From CBDIHP01 sp965279195 (GTDB lineage: Bacteria; Planctomycetota; Planctomycetia; Isosphaerales; Isosphaeraceae), in NCBI GenBank assembly GCA_965279195.1, contig CBDIHP010000028.1, positions 1 to 64,000 on the forward strand: a stretch of 64,000 nucleotides of DNA, written 5' to 3'. The notes below the pieces were generated by a model. That model made no database searches. It was not told where the DNA came from and saw only the letters and a list, made by a program, of their open reading frames with translations. This document shows, piece after piece, positions 11,386 through 19,258 of the stretch. How positions within the stretch are numbered: position 1 is the first letter of the stretch; each line of letters starts with the position of its first letter. A program made the position numbers and the translations under genes.

Positions 11386-11583
11386 GGCGTGTCTCCCTGG
11401 CAACATCCCTGCGCAATCGGCATGCGGGCCCGTGCGGGCCACTCGGAGGTTGAATCGCAATGACCGATCGAAAGCGCGCATCGGGTGTCCAGGAACTTGC
11501 CGAGGTGTCGAACGGTTCTTACAGCTCGGGGCGGATTCCGGCAGAGTTCGCCCGACAACCGGCGGGGCCGGGTCTCGGGCACC

Positions 11584-13743
11584 TCACTCCCTCTTGACCC
11601 GCACCACCCGGAACCCCTTGTTCGCCGACCGGTCGTATTGCTCGGCGCTGATGCGACTGGCGGAGCCCTGGACCATGAGCGGCTGGGACCAGGCCCCGCC
11701 GCGGAGCACCCTCCGGGGCTCGCCGGGGATGCTGTCGGGGCCCCGGGGGTCCTTCGCCGGGGAGACCTGGTAATACGTCGCGTCGAACAGATCCGAACAC
11801 CATTCCATGACATTGCCGTGCATATCATAGAGCCCCCATGCGTTGGGGCGGAGGCTGCCCACGGGGGCCGTGTAGAGGAAGCCGTCGAACCCCAGCCCGC
11901 TCGCCTTCTTCGACACCTTCGTCCGGCCGGCGTCTTCCATCTTCTGGAGGGCGTAGTTGCCGTACTTCGACAGGTCGCGCGGGGCGTTGCCGAACGAGTA
12001 GAATTGCTCCTCTTTCTCCCCCGCGCGACAGGCGTATTCCCACTCGGCCTCGGTGGGCAGGCGGTAGACGACGCCCTCGCCCCGGGACTTCCTCGTGAGC
12101 CACCGACAGAAGGCCGTCGCGTCGTTCCAGCTCACGATGCAGACGGGATACTTCTCGCCCACGGGGAAGCCGGGCCGCTTCCAGGTGTAGCGGGGGGACT
12201 GGGCCATCGTCTTCTTCGCCTGGTCGACGCCCCATCCCCCCTCGGCGCTCCGCTCGCCCTCGGTCCGGTAGTTCGCGTCGTCGACGAACGCCTGGAACTG
12301 GCCGACGGTGGTCTCATAGGCCGAGATCGCGAACGGCCGGGTGATCTCGACCTTGTGCCTCGGCTGGACGCTGTCGAATCGCGGGTGGTCGGCCTGATCG
12401 AACTTGCGGATGACCTCGCCCAGCGTGGCGTCGGAGGCCCCCATCCAGAACGACCCGGCGGGGACGTCGACCATCACCAGGCCGATCGAGTCGGCGAAGG
12501 TCTTGCTCTTGCCCGGCGGGACCGGGTCGGGCTTCTTGACGGCGACGGGTCCGGGATCGGGTCCGGGGTCGTGTTGCGATGGCCCCCGGCGCAGGGCGTA
12601 GATCCCGACCATCGCGACCAGGATGACGGCGACCGCCGCCACGGCGAGGAGCCTCCTCGGGAACGTCCGACCGGCCGGCGGCCCCGGATCGACCTCGATG
12701 GGGATGCTCGACCAGGTGCTCGGGTCCACCGGCGCGGCCTTGGCGGGCGGCCCGAGGATCGCGCCGAGGGCGTCGGCGAACTCGCGCATCGTGGCGTAAC
12801 GCTTGCCGATCTCCTTGTCCATCGCCCGGGCGCAGATGGCGTCGAACCGGGGGTCGAGGCCCGGCCGGACTTTGCTCGGCGGCTCCGGGTCGAACATCAT
12901 GATCTGCGACAGGATCCCGACGTGGCTGTCGGCCTGGAAGGGCAGCTCGCCGGTGAGGAGCTGCTGGAGGATGATCCCCAGGCTGAAGATGTCCGACGCC
13001 GGGCCGACCCCGGCGTTGTCCCCCCGCGCCTGCTCGGGCGACATGTACTGGATCGTGCCCCGGAGCGCCCCGGTGTTCGCCACCGAGCGGTCGTCGAGGT
13101 CGAGGGCCAGGCCGAAGTCGATCAGGATCGGCCGGCCGTCGACCATCAGGATGTTCGAGGGCTTGAGGTCGCGGTGGACCACCTGCTTGTCGTGGGTGTC
13201 CGCGAGGGCCAGGGCGACGGCGCGGACGAGTTCGGCCGCCTCGGCCGGGGGCAGGGCACCCCGGCGGTCGAGCACCTGGTCGAGCGACTCGCCTTCGAGA
13301 TACTCCATCGTGAAGAAGATGGGGTCGTGGGCGACGTTCACGTCCAGGACGTGGCAGACGTTGGGGTTGCGCACCTTGACCAGCGTCTGGACCTCGCGGA
13401 GGAACCGCTGGCGGGCCCGGGGCTTCACCACCGCGCGGGCGTTGGGGACCTTGAGCGCGACCTTGCGGTTCATCCAGGTGTCGAGGTGCAGCTCGACCCG
13501 CCCCATCCCCCCTTCGCCCAGGAGCTTGAGGAACCGGTACCGCCCGGCGAACAGCCCCGAGGCCGGCGGCTCGGCCTGGCCCATCGCCCGGATCGGCCGG
13601 GTGGGGTCATCGGGGAGGGTCGTGAGCAGCTCGGGCGAGGGCCGGTCGATCGCCGCCCCGCACGACGGGCAGGGGACCGCCCCGCGCCCCGGCTCGACCG
13701 GGACGTTCGCCTCGCACTTCGGACACCGGATCTCGACGCTCAT
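11584..13743 (-). CDS. Membrane Ser/Thr protein kinase fused to a formylglycine-generating-enzyme-like domain
   Basis: A 719-residue protein. Residues 1-30 form a zinc ribbon (CPKC, then CPSC). A PknB-type kinase domain follows, with the glycine loop LGEGGMGRV, catalytic HRDLKPSN and the metal motif IDFG, then APE-equivalent MSPEQ. A single TM is near residue 350. The C-terminal third is an FGE-sulfatase/SUMF1-like fold (VDVPAGSFWMG, then LPTEAEWEYACRAG, then VLRGGAW, then NKGFRVVR). Such kinase-FGE fusions are common in planctomycetes; the FGE-like part is often a ligand-binding rather than catalytic module. The start ATG at 13741-13743 precedes the zinc ribbon. Signal and target are unknown. 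Confidence 0.92.
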   Translation of the reverse strand: MSVEIRCPKCEANVPVEPGRGAVPCPSCGAAIDRPSPELLTTLPDDPTRPIRAMGQAEPPASGLFAGRYRFLKLLGEGGMGRVELHLDTWMNRKVALKVPNARAVVKPRARQRFLREVQTLVKVRNPNVCHVLDVNVAHDPIFFTMEYLEGESLDQVLDRRGALPPAEAAELVRAVALALADTHDKQVVHRDLKPSNILMVDGRPILIDFGLALDLDDRSVANTGALRGTIQYMSPEQARGDNAGVGPASDIFSLGIILQQLLTGELPFQADSHVGILSQIMMFDPEPPSKVRPGLDPRFDAICARAMDKEIGKRYATMREFADALGAILGPPAKAAPVDPSTWSSIPIEVDPGPPAGRTFPRRLLAVAAVAVILVAMVGIYALRRGPSQHDPGPDPGPVAVKKPDPVPPGKSKTFADSIGLVMVDVPAGSFWMGASDATLGEVIRKFDQADHPRFDSVQPRHKVEITRPFAISAYETTVGQFQAFVDDANYRTEGERSAEGGWGVDQAKKTMAQSPRYTWKRPGFPVGEKYPVCIVSWNDATAFCRWLTRKSRGEGVVYRLPTEAEWEYACRAGEKEEQFYSFGNAPRDLSKYGNYALQKMEDAGRTKVSKKASGLGFDGFLYTAPVGSLRPNAWGLYDMHGNVMEWCSDLFDATYYQVSPAKDPRGPDSIPGEPRRVLRGGAWSQPLMVQGSASRISAEQYDRSANKGFRVVRVKRE

Positions 13744-13756
13744 GGGGATTTCCGAA

Positions 13757-14195
13757 ACGAAGCCAATTCGTCGCAAGCCCTGGTCCAGACGAGGCTTGAA
13801 GTCAAGAATCCCGGAAGGCCGGCCGGGCCCCGCGGGTCCGGCGATGGCCCTCGTCCCGGGTCGCGGTGGTCGTCACCCCGAATCGACGAAACAAAGCCAA
13901 TTCGGCGGACGGGATCCCGGCGGAACGAAGCCAATCCGTCGCAAGCCCCTTCAAGACAAGGACTTACTCCAGGACAACCTCGGACGGTGCGTGGAGGACG
14001 CCGCATCGGCTCGCTGTGACGAGATCCGCCGAACGAACCCAATCGCGGGTCACGCCTGCCCGGGGCGCGGAGAAGGCCAACCTCAAATGTATCCGGCCTC
14101 CGATGGATCCGCCGGATGTTTCTCCGGTGATTTTCCTGCCATCGCGTCACGACCGGCCCCCTCTCAGGAGAGGACGAAGCCGATTGACGCGGGGC
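13757..14195. repeat. Cluster of degenerate interspersed repeats in a spacer
   Basis: Upstream of the kinase-FGE gene there are at least three close copies and two weaker ones of a ~24-base unit with core ACGAAGCCAATTCGTCGCAA (near 13757, 13886, 13924, weaker at 14031 and 14171). Each is spaced by unrelated sequence. In translation they give fragments such as NEANSSQ or TKPIRRKP, which I take as non-coding repeat signatures. No gene is supported between 13744 and 14340. Confidence 0.6.
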
Positions 14196-14340
14196 CATGC
14201 CGATCGAAACCGGCCACGGCGGGGCGTCGCGTTCGCATCGGTTCCGTTGGATCCGATGAGATCCAGGCCGACGCGGTAAAATCGGCAGGATCGCGCGGGG
14301 ATCGTCACAGCAGCGGGCAAGGAGAACCCGCAGGCTTTTG

Positions 14341-14525
14341 ACCCAATTGGGAGCCGGTTTGGGTGCCACTGGCTGTGCCAGTGCGACGGTGGCCCCGGCT
14401 CGGTCCGGGAGATCGTGCTCAGCGCCTCGGATGTTCGGAGTGTCCCGTTTCGTCCGTTTCGTCGCGGGCCTTCCCCGGCACTGGCACAGCCAGTGGCACA
14501 CGAACTGGCTCCAGATCGGAGCCGA
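14341..14525. repeat. MITE-like element with long imperfect terminal inverted repeats
   Basis: A perfect 21-base inverted repeat, GCACTGGCACAGCCAGTGGC plus A, occurs at 14363-14383 (reverse complement) and 14478-14498, separated by 94 bases. The similarity extends outward imperfectly through a second shared GGCTCC block to about 14343 and 14515. Each arm is itself nearly palindromic (ACTGGCTGTGCCAGT). There is no internal ORF. It looks like a small non-autonomous hairpin element. Confidence 0.7.
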
Positions 14526-14551
14526 GGCCTGCCCAATCGCGGCGCCCGTTT

Positions 14552-15241
14552 TCAACAGTTTGAGGTCCGCATTCGGCCGATCCGGTTCGAGGCCAGGCCG
14601 ACCAGGATCGCGCCGCAGAGCGCGCCCGTCACGGCGCCCAGGGCGGAGGCCATCTCGTCGGGGCGGACGGCGGCGACTCTCCAGTGGCCGCCGTCGAGCC
14701 TGAGATGGATGACGAGGTCGGTGAGCGTGGCCGAGAGCACGCCGAACCCCGCGCCGAAGGCCAGCACGAGGCCCAGGGCCAGGGCGGTGGAGAGGGCCGG
14801 ACTCTTCAGGCGCAGGATGAGCCCGACGACGATCCCGATCGCCGCCCCCGCGGCCACGCCGAAGGCCGTCACGGGGCTCGCCGCGAGCGGCCAGATCAGC
14901 TCGCTCAGGAACTGCTGCCGGAACTGGTGGAGGTACAGCAGGCGGATCCGGAACAGGCCGCTGATCGCGGTCGCGCCGGGCCAGAGCAGCAGAGACCCGA
15001 CAATCCCCATCGCGACCAGGAACACGGCGATCGCGGTCAGGATCTCCCTCGCCAGCCACCGCCGTCCCGATGCGACCGCCAGCGCCAGGGCGCAGACCAG
15101 GGACGACACCGCGAACTGGAAGGCGAACGGGAGGATGTCCTGCTCCCACCGCGTCGAGCCCGCCTGCATCCCCCCGGCCGCGATGCCCGTCGCCGTGAGC
15201 CAGGTCGACACGATCCCCAGGCCGCGTGCGGTTCGACTCAT
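14552..15241 (-). CDS. Hypothetical polytopic membrane protein
   Basis: A 229-residue protein with about six hydrophobic segments, for example FAFQFAVSSLVCALALAV, ILTAIAVFLVAMGIVGSLLL and ALGLVLAFGAGFGVLSATL, separated by short basic loops. The C-terminal segment is Gly/Ala-rich. I do not recognise the family. It is monocistronic on the minus strand, and its 3' end abuts the MITE-like element at 14341-14525. Confidence 0.72.
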   Translation of the reverse strand: MSRTARGLGIVSTWLTATGIAAGGMQAGSTRWEQDILPFAFQFAVSSLVCALALAVASGRRWLAREILTAIAVFLVAMGIVGSLLLWPGATAISGLFRIRLLYLHQFRQQFLSELIWPLAASPVTAFGVAAGAAIGIVVGLILRLKSPALSTALALGLVLAFGAGFGVLSATLTDLVIHLRLDGGHWRVAAVRPDEMASALGAVTGALCGAILVGLASNRIGRMRTSNC

Positions 15242-15378
15242 CGGGGGAGATCCATTTCGGAGGGAGGGGCAGGAAAGTCTGACAGTTGTAGGATAACAAG
15301 CGTTGTCGGGGCGGGCAATCGGTCAGGACCAGCGTGACCGAGGGCGTGGAGTGCGGCAGCGAGCGTCCGCTGGGTTGT

Positions 15379-15482
15379 CGCGAAGCTCGCTTCGCGTGCC
15401 CGGATCGTAGGAATTGCTGGCGCCCGGATCTGGTCTCTCGGGAGCAAGCTCCCCCAGGGACAGAGCGGAAGCGACCTTCCGC
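15379..15482. repeat. Three short perfect hairpins in the 15242-15590 spacer
   Basis: Three stem-loops follow one another: CGCGAAGC/GCTTCGCG with a 2-base loop (15379-15396), GGGAGC/GCTCCC with a 2-base loop (15440-15453), and GCGGAAG/CTTCCGC with a 4-base loop (15465-15482). They sit between divergently transcribed genes, so a terminator role is unlikely. They resemble dispersed REP-like palindromes. The rest of the 350-base spacer shows no gene. Confidence 0.6.
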
Positions 15483-15590
15483 ACTCCGGGCGGGCGGATG
15501 ATCGAAGGTTGGGGCTTCGCGGTTCAATGTTCGTCCGGCGCTTTGCATAATGAGGGGCGTTCGGGGGTCCTCTCTCCAGGGGTACGTCTC

Positions 15591-15896
15591 ATGCTGATTG
15601 TTCATGTGCACATCCAGGTCAAGCCGGACCGGGTCGAGGCGTTCAAGGCGGCGTCGGCCGAGAATTCGAGGAACAGCCTGCGGGAGCCCGGGGTGGCGCG
15701 GTTCGACGTGTTGCAGCAGCAGGATGACCCGACGAAGTTCGTCCTGATCGAGATCTACCGCGACGCCGAGGCGCCGGCGGCGCACAAGCAGACGGCGCAT
15801 TACAAGGCCTGGGCCGAGGCGGTCGCCGACATGATGGCGGTGCCCCGGTTCAGCGTGAAGTTCGACAAGGTGTCCCCCGAGAACGGCCAGCCATGA
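15591..15896 (+). CDS. Antibiotic-biosynthesis-monooxygenase (ABM) domain protein
   Basis: A 101-residue single ABM domain of the LsrG/YgiN type: opening MLIVHVHIQVKPDRVEAF, then ARFDVLQQQDDPTKFVLIEIYRD, then the H-x-x-T-x-H-type segment AHKQTAHYKAW. The start ATG at 15591 has AGGGG nine bases upstream; upstream in-frame residues are non-conserved. ABM proteins are cofactor-free dimeric oxygenases or isomerases acting on quinol-like or small ketone substrates. The stop overlaps the start of the next gene by four bases, implying joint function with that dehydrogenase. Confidence 0.87.
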   Translation: MLIVHVHIQVKPDRVEAFKAASAENSRNSLREPGVARFDVLQQQDDPTKFVLIEIYRDAEAPAAHKQTAHYKAWAEAVADMMAVPRFSVKFDKVSPENGQP

Positions 15897-17044
15897 CCTT
15901 CGAGTTCGCCAGCGCCGGTCGGATCCACTTCGGAGGCGGGCAGGCGAAGGCGCTGCCGGGGCTCGTTTCCGGTTTCGGCCGCAAGGCCCTGCTCGTGCTC
16001 GGCGGGTCCGGCCGGGGCCGGGCGGGATGGGTCGACGCGCTCGCCGGCGAAGGGGTCGAGTCGGTCGTGTTCCTGGTCCCGCACGAGCCGACCACGCACC
16101 TGGTGGATGAGGCCACGCGGGTCGTCCGGGACGAGCGTTGTGATGTGGTCGTGGGGATCGGCGGCGGCAGCGTGCTCGACGCGGCCAAGGCGGTCGCGGG
16201 CCTGGCGACGAATCCGGGCGCGATCCTCGATTACCTGGAAGTCGTCGGCAAGGGTCGGCCGCTGGCGAACCCCGGCCTGCCGTTCGTGGCGGTGCCGACC
16301 ACGGCCGGGACGGGGACGGAGGTCACCCGCAACGCCGTGCTGGACGTGCCCGAGCACAGGGTGAAGGTCAGCCTCCGGAGCCCGCACCTGCTGGCGAGGG
16401 TCGCGGTCGTCGACCCCGAACTGACCGCCTCGATGACGCCGGAGGTCACCGCGTACACGGGGATGGATGCCCTGACGCAGCTCATCGAGCCGTTCGTGAG
16501 CAAGTCGGCCAACCCGCTCACCGACGGCGTCTGCCGCGAAGGATTGCCACGCGCGGCCCGGTCGCTACGCCGGGCGTTTCATCGGGGCGATGACATCGAG
16601 GCGCGCGAGGACATGGCGTTCGCCTCGCTCTGCGGCGGCCTGGCGCTGGCGAACGCGAAGCTGGGGGCGGTGCATGGCTTCGCGGGGGTGCTCGGCGGCC
16701 TGACCGGCTCGCCCCACGGGGCCCTCTGCGCGCGGCTGTTGCCGTTCGTCATGGCGGCGAACATCCGGGCGATCGGGGAGCGGGGGAATCCCGCGACGCG
16801 GGCCCGGTTCGAGGAGGTCGCCCGCATCCTGACCGGCGACCCGTCGGCGAAGGCCGAGGACGGCGTGGCGTTCGTCGAGGACCTCGGCCGCGCGCTGCGG
16901 ATCCCCGGCCTCGCCGCCCTGAACCTGACGTCCGGCGACATCCCCGGCGTGATCCCCCAGGCCCAGCGGGCCAGCAGCATGCAGGGGAACCCGTTGCCGC
17001 TGACCGACGACGAGCTGCGGGGGATCCTCGACGCGGCGCTGTAG
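15893..17044 (+). CDS. Iron-containing alcohol dehydrogenase / maleylacetate-reductase-like protein
   Basis: A 383-residue group III dehydrogenase. The dinucleotide motif is GGGS at 90-93, and PTTAGTGTE is at about 135-143. Metal ligands by alignment with the family would be Asp192, His261 and His275. The fourth usual ligand (His of MDALTHAIE) is Gln196 here (MDALTQLIE), a substitution I recall from a subgroup of these proteins. It is coupled to the ABM gene by an ATGA overlap, suggesting a two-step conversion of a quinone- or ketone-like compound. The substrate is unknown. Confidence 0.9.
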   Translation: MTFEFASAGRIHFGGGQAKALPGLVSGFGRKALLVLGGSGRGRAGWVDALAGEGVESVVFLVPHEPTTHLVDEATRVVRDERCDVVVGIGGGSVLDAAKAVAGLATNPGAILDYLEVVGKGRPLANPGLPFVAVPTTAGTGTEVTRNAVLDVPEHRVKVSLRSPHLLARVAVVDPELTASMTPEVTAYTGMDALTQLIEPFVSKSANPLTDGVCREGLPRAARSLRRAFHRGDDIEAREDMAFASLCGGLALANAKLGAVHGFAGVLGGLTGSPHGALCARLLPFVMAANIRAIGERGNPATRARFEEVARILTGDPSAKAEDGVAFVEDLGRALRIPGLAALNLTSGDIPGVIPQAQRASSMQGNPLPLTDDELRGILDAAL

Positions 17045-17537
17045 CCCCTCGCTCGGCGGACAGCCCCCTCCGGGCCCCCGGCGCCGGGCGAGCCTCTGAC
17101 CATGCCGCCCCACCGCATTCGCAGCCCCCCTTCGGCCGAGGGTCGGGCGGGATCGGGAGATCCGCGCCCGGCGCGGCGAAGATGGCCCGACCCACCCGAC
17201 TTGCGGTTCATCGCCCCGATTCCCCAGGGTGATTTATCGTATTGATACCCTCAAAATGAGAATCGATAATTCATCACAAACCAAAGAAACATAGAGATTT
17301 AGAGAAAAACGCTCCATCGTCGCCGGTTTCGGTCGTTCAAAACTCAGACGTCTTTCACCCCAAACGATGAACACATCGAAAGAAAATCCATCGGGACTGG
17401 GTGTGCGCCGTAAGGTTCGATTCGCGCGTCGTCAATCCTCGGCAACGGCCCGGACATTGCGCCTCGTAGGACGATGGCGCAACACCTCTCAGGAACGTCG
17501 CGGGCCGGAGGAACCATTGCCGAAGGATGAAATCGGG
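17045..17537. promoter_or_regulatory. Intergenic region with a strikingly AT-rich core
   Basis: In otherwise GC-rich DNA, roughly 17220-17345 is AT-rich (for example TTATCGTATTGATACC and AATCGATAATTCATC), followed by runs of A. This is the best promoter-like stretch in the left part of the window and lies upstream of the gene at 17538. No specific -35/-10 pair can be assigned. An ORF continuing upstream to 17367 exists but its first 57 codons look non-coding. Confidence 0.4.
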
Positions 17538-17843
17538 ATGATCTCGCCGTTCCGGTATGGCGACGCCGCCGCTCGTGAAGCCGCCGTCTACGCCCGCGAG
17601 GCGCTCTGGCTCCTGGCCGCCGAATCGTCCGACCATGTGAAGCGGACCTTCCTGGAGGCCGCGGCCCGCCACCTGGATTTCTTGCTCTCCGACCACGCGA
17701 CGGCGGCCGAGGAATTCCGCCGGAGCGGGCCGTTCCTGAAGGGGCGGTCGCTGGTCGAACTCTTGCTCATCGACCCGTTCGCCGAGGACCACGTGAAGCT
17801 GGCCAAGGCCCTCCTGCGCACGCTGCCCTGGGACGGGCTCTGA
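17538..17843 (+). CDS. Small protein of an unnamed family, paralogous to the gene at 8629
   Basis: About 101 residues, predicted all-helical (AREALWLLAAESS, then FLEAAARHLDFLL), ending with GPFLKGRSLVELLLIDP and KALLRTLPWDG. The last 40 residues match the C-terminus of the protein at 8629-9045. The start at the ATG at 17538 is preferred over an ATG at 17367 because the family-like sequence begins there. No signal peptide or membrane segment. Function unknown. Confidence 0.6.
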   Translation: MISPFRYGDAAAREAAVYAREALWLLAAESSDHVKRTFLEAAARHLDFLLSDHATAAEEFRRSGPFLKGRSLVELLLIDPFAEDHVKLAKALLRTLPWDGL

Positions 17844-17883
17844 GCGCGGAGGGGCCCGGGCAAATACGCCAACCCGGCCGGGC

Positions 17884-19254
17884 TCAGCGGCGGGCGACGG
17901 GCGTGGGGGCCCTGGGGACGTCGCCGCCGGCCGAGTGCAGCTCCTCGTAGAGCTGGGCCAGGATCAGGCCCCCGACGCGGACGACCGACTCGCCCGGGCG
18001 CAGGCCGTACTCGACGATCACCTCGTCGTCCTTCTCGTGCGCGACGGTGAGGGCCCTGCGCTCGAACCGGGCCTTGCCGCCGACCTCGCTGCGGAGGAAG
18101 ACGAAGTAGTGGCCGTCGTCGGTGATGAGCGCGGTGCGGGGGATGACGGTGCGCGAGGGCAGGGGGGGGATCTCCAGCATCCCCCGGACCAGCATGTTCG
18201 ACTTGAGCTTGCCGTCGAGGTTGGGGACCGAGGTGCGGATCCGGACCGAGTGGGTCACGGGGTCGACGCGATTGGAGATGTACTCGACCTGGCCGCGGAG
18301 GACCTGATTGAGGAAGGGGAAGCGGATCTCCCACGCCTGGCCGAGCGAGATCAGGTCGAGGTCGCTCTCGAAGACGTTGCCCCAGACCCAGAGGTGGTCG
18401 AGGGGGGCGATGACCAGCAGGGTGTCGTTCTCGTCGTAGAGGTTGCCGGGGACGACGTTGCGCTCGATGACGATGCCGTCGGCGGGGGCGCGGAGGGTCA
18501 TCCGGGCCTTCTGGGCGCCCGACTCCTTGTGGAGGTCCTGGATCTCCTCGTCGGTGAGCCCGTAGACCAGGAGCTTGTCGCGGGCGACCTCGGCCTCGCG
18601 CTTGGACTTCATCTCGCTGTTGCGGGTCTCCAGCAGGAGGCGTTCGGAGACGGCCTTGGTCTTGAAGAGTTCCTCGCGGTTCTTGACGAGGTTCTCGTCG
18701 TAGACCCACTGGATGTGCTCGATCTCGTAGGCGTTCTTGGCCTCGGCGAGGACGGTGCTGTAGAGGTCGACGAGGGGCTCGCCCTTCTTGACCGTGCGGC
18801 CGACCTCGGTGCGGACGCTGTCGACGCGGCCCTTGAACAGGGGGCGGACCTGGCTGCGGGTGTGCTCGTCGTAGTTGGTGGTGCCGAGCAGCTCCAGGTG
18901 CATGGGCTTCGTCTGCGCGAGGACCTGGGCGGTCTGGACGCCGATGGCCTCGACGGCCTTGTCGTCCAGCTCGATCAGGCCGTCGACGAGCTTCGCCAGG
19001 GGCGGCGGGGCCTCGGCGTGGGCGGCGGGCTCGTGGCCGGACCTGGCGCCCGTGGCCGACGCCCAGAGCTTCGCGGCCTGCTCGGGGTAGGCCTTCGCGA
19101 GGTACCAGCCGCCGGCGCCGATCGCGGCGAACAGCCCGAGGCTGGCGAGCGTGCCGAGCCGCGAGCCCTTGTGCGCGGCGGCCCGATGGCCGGCGGGGGC
19201 GGGGTTCGGGGCGGCGGCGGGCTCGGCGGTCCCGCGGGTCTCCGGGTGACTCAT
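17884..19254 (-). CDS. RND efflux periplasmic adaptor (CusB/CzcB-like)
   Basis: A 456-residue membrane-fusion protein with an N-terminal TM (LASLGLFAAIGAGGWYLA, about 35-52), barrel-sandwich hybrid halves (PLFKGRVDSVRTEVGRTVKKG and MTLRAPADGIVIE), a long helical hairpin between them, and a beta-barrel domain with WVWGNVFESDLDLI. This is the CusB/CzcB architecture that links an inner-membrane RND pump to an outer-membrane channel. It begins five bases after the stop of the CusA-like gene, so they form one operon. The Met-rich metal-binding N-terminus of true CusB is not evident, so metal specificity is unproven. Confidence 0.9.
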   Translation of the reverse strand: MSHPETRGTAEPAAAPNPAPAGHRAAAHKGSRLGTLASLGLFAAIGAGGWYLAKAYPEQAAKLWASATGARSGHEPAAHAEAPPPLAKLVDGLIELDDKAVEAIGVQTAQVLAQTKPMHLELLGTTNYDEHTRSQVRPLFKGRVDSVRTEVGRTVKKGEPLVDLYSTVLAEAKNAYEIEHIQWVYDENLVKNREELFKTKAVSERLLLETRNSEMKSKREAEVARDKLLVYGLTDEEIQDLHKESGAQKARMTLRAPADGIVIERNVVPGNLYDENDTLLVIAPLDHLWVWGNVFESDLDLISLGQAWEIRFPFLNQVLRGQVEYISNRVDPVTHSVRIRTSVPNLDGKLKSNMLVRGMLEIPPLPSRTVIPRTALITDDGHYFVFLRSEVGGKARFERRALTVAHEKDDEVIVEYGLRPGESVVRVGGLILAQLYEELHSAGGDVPRAPTPVARR

Positions 19255-19258
19255 GGGA

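Noticed and set aside
11485..14019. 844-codon plus-strand open frame opposite the kinase-FGE gene
   Set aside because: Low-complexity translation; the minus strand has all kinase and FGE motifs in order.
17367..17537. N-terminal extension of the 17538 gene
   Set aside because: In frame with an ATG but Arg/Ser-rich and without similarity to the paralogue; a start at 17538 fits better.
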